6,083 nucleotides of DNA, from the NCBI RefSeq assembly GCF_021151785.1, contig NZ_JAGKWP010000124.1:1-6083 (forward strand), read 5' to 3'. The translations under genes and the position numbers were made by a program. Below, piece after piece: positions 1 to 6,083 of this stretch (the first letter of the stretch is position 1; each line of letters opens with the position of its first letter). Below the pieces are notes generated by a model. The model was not told where the DNA came from, ran no database searches, and saw only the letters and a program-made list of their open reading frames with translations. The stretch is from Flavobacterium sp. Lineage in GTDB: Bacteria > Bacteroidota > Bacteroidia > Flavobacteriales > Flavobacteriaceae.

Positions 1-37
1 AAAAAATATTAAATTAAGATTAAAATAAAATCGTTAT

Positions 38-2629
38 ATGAATTTCAAAAACTTAACTATTAAATCGCAAGAAGCTTTACAACAAGCACAACAAATTGCA
101 CAAAGCTTCGGACATCAACAACTTGAAAATGAACATATTTTTAAAGGAATTTTAGAGGTTGATGAGAATGTGATACCATTTATATTGAAAAAAGTAAATG
201 TAAATGTGACTATTTTTAAAAAGGTATTGGAGAGTACTTTAGAGAGTTTTCCAAAAGTTTCAGGGGGTGATATTATGTTATCACGTGATGCAGGTTCTAC
301 TTTAAATGAAGCAGAGATAATTGCCAAAAAAATGAACGATGAGTTTGTTTCAATTGAACATCTTGTATTAGCCATTTTTAAATCAAAAAGTAAAGTCGCT
401 CAAATCCTAAAAGATCAAGGGGTAACTGAAAATGGGTTAGAAAGTGCTATTAAAGAAATTAGAAAAGGGGAACGTGTAACTTCTTCTTCTGCCGAAGAAA
501 CTTATAATTCGTTAAATAAGTATGCTAAAAATTTAAATGAATTAGCCCGTACAGGTAAGCTGGATCCAGTAATTGGAAGAGATGAAGAGATTAGAAGAGT
601 GTTGCAAATTCTTACTCGAAGAAGTAAAAATAATCCAATGCTTATTGGTGAACCTGGTGTAGGTAAAACAGCTATTGCAGAGGGATTAGCTCACCGAATT
701 GTAGATGGAGACGTACCAGAAAACCTAAAAGATAAAGTGGTTTATTCTTTAGATATGGGAGCGTTAATAGCGGGTGCCAAATATAAAGGGGAATTTGAAG
801 AGCGTTTAAAGTCGGTAGTGAAAGAAGTGACTGCTGCTGAAGGTGAAATTGTTTTATTCATTGATGAAATTCATACTCTGGTAGGAGCTGGAGGAGGAGA
901 GGGTGCAATGGATGCGGCAAATATTTTAAAGCCCGCATTAGCCCGTGGTGAATTGAGAGCCATTGGGGCAACAACTTTAGACGAATATCAAAAATATTTT
1001 GAAAAAGATAAAGCCTTAGAACGTCGTTTTCAAAAGGTGATGGTTGAGGAACCAGATACTGAAAGTGCTATTTCAATTCTTCGTGGAATTAAAGAGAAAT
1101 ATGAAACACATCATAAAGTTCGTATTAAAGATGATGCAATCATTGCAGCAGTTGAGTTATCTCAACGTTATATTACCAATCGTTTTTTACCAGATAAGGC
1201 TATCGATTTAATGGATGAAGCAGCATCTAAATTACGTATGGAAATTAATTCTAAACCAGAGGAATTAGATGTTCTAGATCGTAAAATCATGCAGTTAGAA
1301 ATTGAAATTGAAGCTATTAAAAGAGAAAATGATGAATTGAAATTGAAAGCATTGAATCTTGATTTAGCTAATTTGAAAGAAGAGCGAAATGAAATTTTTA
1401 CTAAATGGAAATCTGAAAAAGATGTAGTAGAAGGTATTCAAAATGTAAAACAACAAATTGAAGATTTTAAATTGGAAGCAGAACGTGCTGAGCGTGAAGG
1501 GGATTATGGAAAAGTAGCTGAAATTCGTTATGGTAAAATCAAAGAAGCACAAGAAAAATTAGATGTATTGCAATTGCAATTGCAAGAAAATCAAAAAGGT
1601 GAGTCACTCATAAAAGAGGAAGTTACGCATGATGATATTGCTGAAGTAGTAGCAAAATGGACAGGTATTCCTGTTACCAAGATGTTGCAAAGTGAGCGTG
1701 AAAAGCTACTAAAATTAGAAGATGAATTGCATAAACGGGTAGTTGGACAAGAAGAGGCAATTGAGGCAATTTCAGATGCCGTACGTAGAAGTAGAGCAGG
1801 TTTACAAGATGCTAAAAAACCAATTGGTTCGTTTTTATTCTTAGGGACAACAGGTGTGGGAAAAACAGAATTAGCTAAAGCACTTGCTGAATATTTATTT
1901 GATGATGAAAATGCCATTACTCGAATAGATATGAGTGAATATCAGGAACGTCATAGTGTAAGTCGTTTAGTAGGTGCACCTCCAGGTTATGTAGGATATG
2001 ATGAAGGAGGACAACTAACCGAAGCAGTCAGAAGAAGACCTTATTCAGTAGTATTGTTAGATGAAATTGAGAAAGCGCATCCTGACACATTCAATATTTT
2101 GTTGCAAGTATTAGATGAAGGACGTTTAACCGATAATAAAGGCCGCTTAGCCGACTTTAAAAATACAATTATTATTATGACTTCTAACATGGGAAGCCAT
2201 ATTATTCAAGAAAAATTTGAAAATATAAAAGGAGGTATTGAAGCAGCAACAGAGGCAGCAAAAGTGGAAGTCTTAGGGGTATTGAAACAAACTGTTCGAC
2301 CAGAATTTTTAAATCGAATTGACGAGGTTGTGATGTTTACTCCATTGACAAATGATAACATCAAACAAATTGTAGGATTACAGCTAAACAGTGTTATCAA
2401 AATGCTGGATCAACAACATATAACGATGGAAGCTACCCCTGAAGCATTGGATTATTTAGCACGTAAAGGCTATGATCCTGAGTTTGGAGCTCGACCAGTG
2501 AAACGTGTGATTCAACGTGAAGTATTAAATCAATTGTCAAAAGAAATTTTGGCAGGAACCATTAAAACGGATAGTTTTATCATCTTAGATTGTTTTGATA
2601 ATCAATTGGTTTTTAGAAATCAAGGATAA
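38..2629 (+). CDS. clpB: ATP-dependent chaperone ClpB (Hsp100 disaggregase)
   Basis: ClpB is a cytosolic AAA+ hexamer that works with DnaK/DnaJ/GrpE to thread aggregated proteins through its central pore. The 863-residue product is close to the family's usual length of about 860. Domains in order are Clp_N repeats (about 5-145), NBD1 (about 160-400), a coiled-coil middle domain (about 400-525), NBD2 (about 540-760) and the small D2 domain (about 765-845). Visible motifs are Walker A1 GEPGVGKT (204-211), Walker B1 LFIDE (273-277), pore loop 1 AKYKGEFEERLK with Y249, arginine fingers R329/R330, Walker A2 GTTGVGKT (603-610), Walker B2 VVLLDE (671-676), pore loop 2 GYVGYDEGG (650-658), the RPEFLNR segment (754-760) and sensor-2 GARP (817-820). 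The middle domain separates it from ClpA, and the lack of a ClpP-binding IGF/IGL loop agrees. The ATG at 38 gives the expected MNFKNLTIKSQEAL start. No Shine-Dalgarno or CIRCE-like element is seen in the 37 bases upstream. The gene looks intact. Confidence 0.98.
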   Translation: MNFKNLTIKSQEALQQAQQIAQSFGHQQLENEHIFKGILEVDENVIPFILKKVNVNVTIFKKVLESTLESFPKVSGGDIMLSRDAGSTLNEAEIIAKKMNDEFVSIEHLVLAIFKSKSKVAQILKDQGVTENGLESAIKEIRKGERVTSSSAEETYNSLNKYAKNLNELARTGKLDPVIGRDEEIRRVLQILTRRSKNNPMLIGEPGVGKTAIAEGLAHRIVDGDVPENLKDKVVYSLDMGALIAGAKYKGEFEERLKSVVKEVTAAEGEIVLFIDEIHTLVGAGGGEGAMDAANILKPALARGELRAIGATTLDEYQKYFEKDKALERRFQKVMVEEPDTESAISILRGIKEKYETHHKVRIKDDAIIAAVELSQRYITNRFLPDKAIDLMDEAASKLRMEINSKPEELDVLDRKIMQLEIEIEAIKRENDELKLKALNLDLANLKEERNEIFTKWKSEKDVVEGIQNVKQQIEDFKLEAERAEREGDYGKVAEIRYGKIKEAQEKLDVLQLQLQENQKGESLIKEEVTHDDIAEVVAKWTGIPVTKMLQSEREKLLKLEDELHKRVVGQEEAIEAISDAVRRSRAGLQDAKKPIGSFLFLGTTGVGKTELAKALAEYLFDDENAITRIDMSEYQERHSVSRLVGAPPGYVGYDEGGQLTEAVRRRPYSVVLLDEIEKAHPDTFNILLQVLDEGRLTDNKGRLADFKNTIIIMTSNMGSHIIQEKFENIKGGIEAATEAAKVEVLGVLKQTVRPEFLNRIDEVVMFTPLTNDNIKQIVGLQLNSVIKMLDQQHITMEATPEALDYLARKGYDPEFGARPVKRVIQREVLNQLSKEILAGTIKTDSFIILDCFDNQLVFRNQG

Positions 2630-2675
2630 AATAGAAAAGTTTATTTGATAAATAGTTTGATTAGTTTTTAGTTTG

Positions 2676-2713
2676 AAAACCTAGCGAGCAGCAATGCGAG
2701 CTAGGTTTTTTTT
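2676..2713 (+). terminator. Intrinsic terminator after clpB, with GNRA-capped hairpin
   Basis: Arms AAAACCTAGC (2676-2685) and GCTAGGTTTT (2700-2709) pair perfectly over 10 bp, and the T-run continues to 2713 (eight T in all). The 14 bases between the arms are also ordered: GA (2686-2687) faces GA (2698-2699) as a tandem G-A mismatch, GCA (2688-2690) pairs with TGC (2695-2697), and GCAA (2691-2694) forms a GNRA-type tetraloop. It lies 46 bases after the clpB stop and before an independent promoter box, so it should end the clpB transcript. On the other strand the arm would be followed by only four T, so it is probably one-directional. Confidence 0.93.
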
Positions 2714-2715
2714 GT

Positions 2716-2723
2716 TACATTTG
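2716..2723 (+). promoter_or_regulatory. Bacteroidetes-type -7 promoter box TACATTTG
   Basis: TACATTTG matches the Bacteroidetes primary-sigma -7 consensus TAnnTTTG exactly. It sits 18 bases before the ATG at 2742, which would place transcription start near 2730 and leave a leader of about 12 bases. No TTG-type -33 element is found at the usual distance; that stretch is occupied by the terminator hairpin. The match is short and could be chance in AT-rich DNA, but its position just after a terminator and just before a gene supports it. Confidence 0.5.
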
Positions 2724-2741
2724 GAAAGACATTTAATATTT

Positions 2742-3578
2742 ATGAAAAAATACGTTTTATTTTTATTATTTTCTTTTTGCACTGTTGCACAAAATTCAAA
2801 TGAATTAGGTTCACTCTTAAAAAGGGAACAACAAAAAAATAATTGGACGAATTACAATACGATAATTCAGGAAATTAAAGATTTGATGCTGAAAAATTCT
2901 ATTTATGAAGTCAAAAAGGATACTATTATTACATGTTCTAATTATTTGAATAGCGAATATTATCAAGCATTAAAAGGAATTTGTACTGAAATGGAAGCAT
3001 TAAGAAGTAATTTAATTAATGGATTAGATTATAACAAGGATAAAAAGATTATAGCTCACATTCAAGATGTATTTAATGCTGACAACCAATTTTTGAATCA
3101 ATTATATTTAAAGAGAAATAAGTATTTAAAAGTTAGCATTGACAGAATTCAAAGTCCTGATGCAGTAGATGCTTTACCTAAAGAAGTTTGTGAACGTTAT
3201 TCGGAGAATGGAGAATTGTTATATCCAACTCATCAAAATTGTAAAGACAAAGGTTTAACAAACTTAGAAGAGAAAAATTGTTTTGAAAACTTTATTAGAA
3301 CTCAATTTTCAAATGTACTAAGTGAGTATATTTCTGATTTGTATTTAGAGGAAACTTTAAATTTATCGGTAATGATTACTTTTATTATCGATAAAGAAGG
3401 AAAATTAGATTTTGTGAATTTTTCAAGATCAACAGGTAGTTTGCATTATGATTTAATGGTATATAAAGCTTTTCAAAGTATACAGAGAAATACCTTTTTT
3501 TGTCCTGCTAGAAAAGATAATAAATCAGTTTCGATTTATTACAATTTACCAGTAAAAATGCTGATTCCTGGAAGTTAA
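2742..3578 (+). CDS. Secreted protein with diverged TonB-C-like C-terminal domain
   Basis: The 278-residue product starts with a signal peptide (MKKYVLFLLFSFCTVAQ, 1-17). The residue before C13 is Phe, so this is not a normal lipobox and type I cleavage near A16 is more likely. Residues 20-145 are mostly charged and probably helical, and I do not recognise them. Residues about 160-275 resemble the end of flavobacterial TonB-like proteins: a YPTHQNC...EEKNCF segment with C167 and C180, then MITFIIDKEGKLDFVNFSRSTG (211-232), DLMVYKAFQSI (237-247), FFCPAR (252-257) and a final YYNLPVKMLI strand. The mature part has six cysteines (65, 81, 150, 167, 180, 254), which suggests periplasmic disulfides. 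The usual tyrosine-proline segment before the first TonB-C strand is not visible, and there is no uncleaved N-terminal anchor or proline-rich spacer. The ATG at 2742 is chosen because the in-frame ATG at 2694 lies in the terminator loop and would hide the signal peptide. The export call is firm; the TonB-C relation is inferred from motif resemblance and the role is unknown. Confidence 0.8.
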   Translation: MKKYVLFLLFSFCTVAQNSNELGSLLKREQQKNNWTNYNTIIQEIKDLMLKNSIYEVKKDTIITCSNYLNSEYYQALKGICTEMEALRSNLINGLDYNKDKKIIAHIQDVFNADNQFLNQLYLKRNKYLKVSIDRIQSPDAVDALPKEVCERYSENGELLYPTHQNCKDKGLTNLEEKNCFENFIRTQFSNVLSEYISDLYLEETLNLSVMITFIIDKEGKLDFVNFSRSTGSLHYDLMVYKAFQSIQRNTFFCPARKDNKSVSIYYNLPVKMLIPGS

Positions 3579-3597
3579 TATTATATTGTATAAAAAT

Positions 3598-4107
3598 ATG
3601 AATAAAATGATTTTAAAATTTGGATATATAGGAGGGATAATAGTTTCTGCTTTTATGTGTTGGGTTACTTATTTAATGAAACAAAATCCTGAAGAACAAC
3701 CCAGTATGTTACTTGGTTTTTCTAGTATGGTTTTAGCTTTCGGGACAATGATTTATGGTGTTAACCAAATTAGAAAACAAAATAACAATCAAATAACTTT
3801 TGGAAAAGCATGTAAAGCAGGTTTTTTAATGTCTCTATTAATTTCAACTATTTATGTTGCTGTTTGGCTTGTTATTTACTATAATTTTTTTCCTGACTTC
3901 ATGGAACGCTATGGAGATATAATGATTAAAAATGCGAAGCCAGAAGAAATAGTTAAAGTTACCGAAGAAGTCAAATGGATGAAAAAAGTATATCAATCTC
4001 CATTTGGAGTTATAGCAATGACTTATGTTGAAGTTTTGCCTCTAGGAATAGTTATTTCTTTGTTGAATGCTTTTATTCAAAGTAAGTTAGCAAAAAATAA
4101 AAAGTAA
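3598..4107 (+). CDS. DUF4199 family membrane protein
   Basis: This 169-residue protein has four likely membrane helices at about 8-27, 38-58, 74-95 and 136-160. A charged loop (about 99-133, including KPEEIVKVTEEVKWMKK) lies between helices 3 and 4. The features ITFGKACKAGF (66-76), the YYNFFPDFMERYG stretch (94-106) and the final TYVEVLPLGIVISLLNAF helix (142-159) are typical of DUF4199, a family common in Bacteroidetes and without an established function. The ATG at 3598 gives a normal family start; an in-frame TTG at 3586 is less likely, and an ATG at 3607 is possible. It begins 19 bases after the preceding stop and its stop overlaps the next start by one base, so it is probably translated together with the TSUP gene. 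The family call rests on recognised motifs, without a profile search. Confidence 0.85.
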   Translation: MNKMILKFGYIGGIIVSAFMCWVTYLMKQNPEEQPSMLLGFSSMVLAFGTMIYGVNQIRKQNNNQITFGKACKAGFLMSLLISTIYVAVWLVIYYNFFPDFMERYGDIMIKNAKPEEIVKVTEEVKWMKKVYQSPFGVIAMTYVEVLPLGIVISLLNAFIQSKLAKNKK

Positions 4108-4109
4108 TG
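4105..4109 (+). other. TAATG stop/start overlap (translational coupling site)
   Basis: The stop TAA of the DUF4199 gene (4105-4107) shares its last A with the ATG (4107-4109) of the TSUP permease gene. No Shine-Dalgarno sequence is present. This arrangement normally means that ribosomes ending the first gene restart on the second, linking the amounts of the two membrane proteins. Confidence 0.7.
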
Positions 4110-4901
4110 AGTTTTATTGAACTTTTTGCGCAACATGACCCAATAGTACTGATAACATTAGGTCTATTGTCTTTATTAGCTGGTTTTATTGATGCCGTTG
4201 TTGGTGGTGGTGGTTTAATTCAATTTCCCGCTTTAATGATTGCATATCCAGAAGCCTCTGTTCCAACGGTTTTTGGAACCAATAAAATAGCTGGTTTATC
4301 TGGTACTAGTATAGCAGCAGTTCAATATGCAAAACGAATTAAATTTAATTGGAAATTACTTTTAATCACAGCTATAAGCTCATTTATTGCTTCTTTTATT
4401 GGAGCTAAGTTAGTAAGTATAATAGATGTAAATTTTTTGAAACCTTTCATCTTTTTTATGTTGATAGGTATAGCTATTTATACTTATTTTAAAAAAGACT
4501 TTGGTACTTTTTCTTCAAAAAATCTATCATCTTCAAAAAGATATTTCTATGGCTTTTTACTTGGTATATGCATAGGTTTTTATGATGGTTTTTTAGGTCC
4601 AGGAACAGGAAGTTTTTTAGTATTAGGCTTTGTTGCGTTATTAGGTTTTGAATTTTTAGAGGCATCAGCTTATGCAAAAGTAATTAATTGCGTCACCAAT
4701 GTGTCAGCGCTTTATGTGTTTATTTCTCAAGGAAATTACATAATTGAAATAGCTCTAATTATGGCAGTTGCCAATGTTTCGGGTAGTATTTTAGGAACTA
4801 AAATGGCTATCTTAAGAGGAAATCAATTTATTAGGAAAGTATTTTTAGTAGTGGTTTGTATTATGATACTACGATATGGTAATGATGTGTTTTTTAAATA
4901 A
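4107..4901 (+). CDS. TSUP (TauE/SafE) family permease, YfcA-like
   Basis: The product is a 264-residue inner-membrane protein with about eight hydrophobic helices, the normal size for TSUP transporters, which are linked to export or uptake of sulfite and other sulfur or organic anions. The two family half-repeats are clear. The first is AGFIDAVVGGGGLIQFPAL (25-43), followed by GTNKIAG (57-63). The second is GFYDGFLGPGTGSFL (157-171), followed by AYAKVINCVTN (188-198). The GFYDGFLGPGTGSF form is the one found in the YfcA branch, whose substrate is not settled, so no substrate is assigned here. Its start overlaps the DUF4199 stop by one base and the DUF2238 gene follows after 11 bases. No sulfur-metabolism gene is adjacent to point to a sulfur substrate. 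The frame is intact and both signature repeats are complete. Confidence 0.93.
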   Translation: MSFIELFAQHDPIVLITLGLLSLLAGFIDAVVGGGGLIQFPALMIAYPEASVPTVFGTNKIAGLSGTSIAAVQYAKRIKFNWKLLLITAISSFIASFIGAKLVSIIDVNFLKPFIFFMLIGIAIYTYFKKDFGTFSSKNLSSSKRYFYGFLLGICIGFYDGFLGPGTGSFLVLGFVALLGFEFLEASAYAKVINCVTNVSALYVFISQGNYIIEIALIMAVANVSGSILGTKMAILRGNQFIRKVFLVVVCIMILRYGNDVFFK

Positions 4902-4912
4902 TTAAGTAAAAA

Positions 4913-5524
4913 ATGAAAAAAAGGAACAATTTATATATAGTTTTATTTTTAATAGGATTGGTACTTTCAGGTATACAACCAAAAGAGTATTTTACTTGGT
5001 TTTTAGAAGTTATTCCAGCATTAATTGGAGGGGTCATTTTACTATTAACATATAAAAAATTCCAATTTACAAGTTTTACTTATTTCTTTATAGTATTACA
5101 TTGTTATGTTTTGTTTCTTGGAGGACATTATACGTATGCCGAAGTACCACTGTTTGATTGGATTAAAGAGACCTTTCATCAAACCAGAAATAATTATGAT
5201 AAAGTAGGCCATTTTTTTCAAGGATTTGTACCAGCTATGATAGTAAGGGAATTGTTTATTCGAAAAGAAGTTATTTCCAATAAAAGTTATTTTAACTTTA
5301 TCATAGTTTCCATTTGTCTAGCCATTAGTGCTGCTTATGAATGGATAGAGTGGTGGGTCTCTATTTGTACAGGAGAAGGAGGTGATGCATTTTTGGGAAC
5401 TCAAGGGTATATCTGGGATACTCAATCGGATATGTTGTTAGCTACTGTTGGAGCAATTTCAATGCTCGTTTTTTTTAGTAAATTTCAAGATAAAGCAATT
5501 TCAGCTTTCTTAAATAAAAAGTAA
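4913..5524 (+). CDS. DUF2238 (YjdF-type) integral membrane protein
   Basis: This 203-residue protein has about six membrane helices (about 6-22, 31-47, 55-72, 100-116, 128-148 and 174-190). Its family features are GGHYTYAEVPLFDWI (70-84), RNNYDKVGHFFQGFVPAM (92-109), YEWIEWW (142-148), and GTQGYIWDTQSDML (162-175) close to the last helix. These match my memory of DUF2238, a family seen as E. coli YjdF and with no established biochemical role. Many polar residues sit in or beside helices: H72, E77, D82, D96, H100, E143, E146, D158, D169 and D173. This is more than a simple structural membrane protein needs, and suggests a metal or catalytic site (inference). The DKVGHF segment recalls the DKxxHF motif of VanZ-like proteins. 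The ATG at 4913 is preceded by A-rich sequence, usual for this group. It lies 11 bases after the permease gene and 6 before the acetyltransferase gene. Confidence 0.88.
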   Translation: MKKRNNLYIVLFLIGLVLSGIQPKEYFTWFLEVIPALIGGVILLLTYKKFQFTSFTYFFIVLHCYVLFLGGHYTYAEVPLFDWIKETFHQTRNNYDKVGHFFQGFVPAMIVRELFIRKEVISNKSYFNFIIVSICLAISAAYEWIEWWVSICTGEGGDAFLGTQGYIWDTQSDMLLATVGAISMLVFFSKFQDKAISAFLNKK

Positions 5525-5530
5525 GTATAT

Positions 5531-6083
5531 ATGTTAACTATAAATTTTAATCCATTTCCTGTTTTAAATTCAGCACGTTTGCATTTTCGACAATTAATGG
5601 ATTCTGATGCACCAGAAGTGTTTCGATTGCGAAGTGACAAAGAACGAATGAAATATATTCCTCGACCTATTTTAGAGAATGAAGAACAAGCGCTTGCAAT
5701 GATTCATTTTATGAATCAAAAAATAACAGAGAATACCGATATTAACTGGGCTGTTGAAGAAAAAGAAACAGGAAAATTTATAGGTTTTATGGGTTTTTAT
5801 CGTACTCAACCTGAAAATCATCGAACTGAAATTGGTTACATGGTTCTTCCTGAATTTGAAGGAAAAGGTTATGTAACAGAAGCGATAAATACGATGCTTG
5901 AATATGCTTTTACGGTTCAAAATTTTCATTCCATTGATGCAGTTATTGATCCCGAAAATATAGGTTCTGCCCGAGTATTAGAAAAAAATGGTTTTGTGAA
6001 AGAAGCCCATTTTAAAGAAAATGAATTTTATAATGGTATATTTATTGATTCCGTTCATTATGGAATTTTAAAAAGTAATTATT
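5531..6083 (+). CDS. GNAT family N-acetyltransferase, RimJ/RimL type (3' end cut by window)
   Basis: The frame is open from the ATG at 5531 to the window edge, giving 184 codons with no stop. This is close to full length for the RimJ/RimL-type branch of the GNAT superfamily, which moves acetyl from acetyl-CoA to an amino group of a protein or small molecule. The N-terminal part (LNSARLHFRQLMDSDAPEVFRLRSD, with R16, L17 and R20) is the usual first strand and helix. INWAVEEKETGKFIGFMGF (71-89) is the central strand pair. EIGYMVLPEFEGKGYVTEA (100-118) holds the acetyl-CoA pyrophosphate loop as EGKGY (110-114). DPENIGSARVLEKNGF (140-155) is the conserved motif-B segment with N143, S146 and N153. 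The C-terminal strand VHYGILK (175-181) suggests only a few residues are missing. The substrate cannot be told. It starts 6 bases after the DUF2238 stop, so it is probably in the same transcript. Confidence 0.93.
   Translation, partial: MLTINFNPFPVLNSARLHFRQLMDSDAPEVFRLRSDKERMKYIPRPILENEEQALAMIHFMNQKITENTDINWAVEEKETGKFIGFMGFYRTQPENHRTEIGYMVLPEFEGKGYVTEAINTMLEYAFTVQNFHSIDAVIDPENIGSARVLEKNGFVKEAHFKENEFYNGIFIDSVHYGILKSNY

Noticed and set aside
1..37. Possible clpB promoter or heat-shock operator
   Set aside because: The stretch is almost pure A/T with no TAnnTTTG box and no CIRCE-type inverted repeat. The real promoter is probably upstream of the window.
115..375. Reverse-strand open frame of 86 codons inside clpB
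   Set aside because: It is fully inside a well-identified gene, has no recognisable domain, and its composition is that of an antisense shadow.
1591..1917. Reverse-strand open frame of 108 codons inside clpB
   Set aside because: It is the antisense of the conserved NBD2 P-loop region. The serine-rich translation reflects the opposite strand and resembles no known protein.
2653..2676. Direct repeat TAGTTTGA (2653-2660 and 2669-2676) before the terminator, considered as an operator or promoter boxes
   Set aside because: It is short, low in complexity, and in the 3' untranslated part of clpB. Both copies lack one spacer base needed for TAnnTTTG, and no regulator is suggested.
2694..2741. An N-terminal extension of the TonB-C-like protein starting at the ATG at 2694
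   Set aside because: This ATG lies in the loop of the terminator hairpin and upstream of the TACATTTG promoter box. The extension would bury a clear signal peptide that begins at 2742.
3586..3597. A TTG start at 3586 for the DUF4199 gene
   Set aside because: The ATG at 3598 is four codons downstream, gives a normal N-terminus, and leaves an ordinary 19-base gap to the previous gene.
4107..4901. Assigning the TSUP gene as a sulfite or taurine exporter
   Set aside because: The family motifs are clear, but they match the YfcA branch, whose substrate is not settled, and no sulfur-metabolism gene is nearby.
5672..5929. Reverse-strand open frame of 85 codons inside the acetyltransferase gene
   Set aside because: It lies opposite the conserved acetyl-CoA-binding region; the Phe- and Lys-rich translation is typical of an AT-rich shadow frame.

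Overview
The window looks like a piece of a Bacteroidetes chromosome, most likely from a Flavobacterium-like member of the Flavobacteriia. The DNA is AT-rich. There are no Shine-Dalgarno sequences before the starts. There is one perfect match to the Bacteroidetes -7 promoter box TAnnTTTG, and the ClpB sequence and the set of small membrane families fit that group. These are judgements from reading the sequence; no database search was run. All six genes lie on the + strand, and no gap longer than about 115 bases lacks a gene.

Region 1 (38-2629) is a complete, intact clpB, encoding the 863-residue hexameric disaggregase. All catalytic and pore motifs are present. Only 37 bases precede it in the window, so its promoter cannot be judged. 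Region 2 (2630-2741) holds a strong intrinsic terminator. Its hairpin reads as a 10-bp stem, a tandem G-A mismatch, 3 bp and a GCAA tetraloop, followed by a T-run. Three bases after the T-run comes a TACATTTG promoter box, which probably starts a new transcript.

Region 3 (2742-6083) is a tightly packed series of five genes. They are a secreted protein with a diverged TonB-C-like domain, a DUF4199 four-helix membrane protein, a YfcA-like TSUP (TauE/SafE) permease, a DUF2238 (YjdF-type) polytopic membrane protein, and a RimJ/RimL-type GNAT acetyltransferase that runs off the right edge. Gaps are 19, -1 (TAATG overlap), 11 and 6 bases, with no visible terminator between genes, so they could be one operon. 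Three of the five are integral membrane proteins and one is exported. The common role, if there is one, is not evident.

No mobile element, CRISPR array, tRNA, rRNA or clearly new defence or metabolic system is visible. The points most worth a second look are the anchorless TonB-C-like protein, the cluster of conserved-looking charged residues in the DUF2238 protein, and the structured terminator abutting a promoter.
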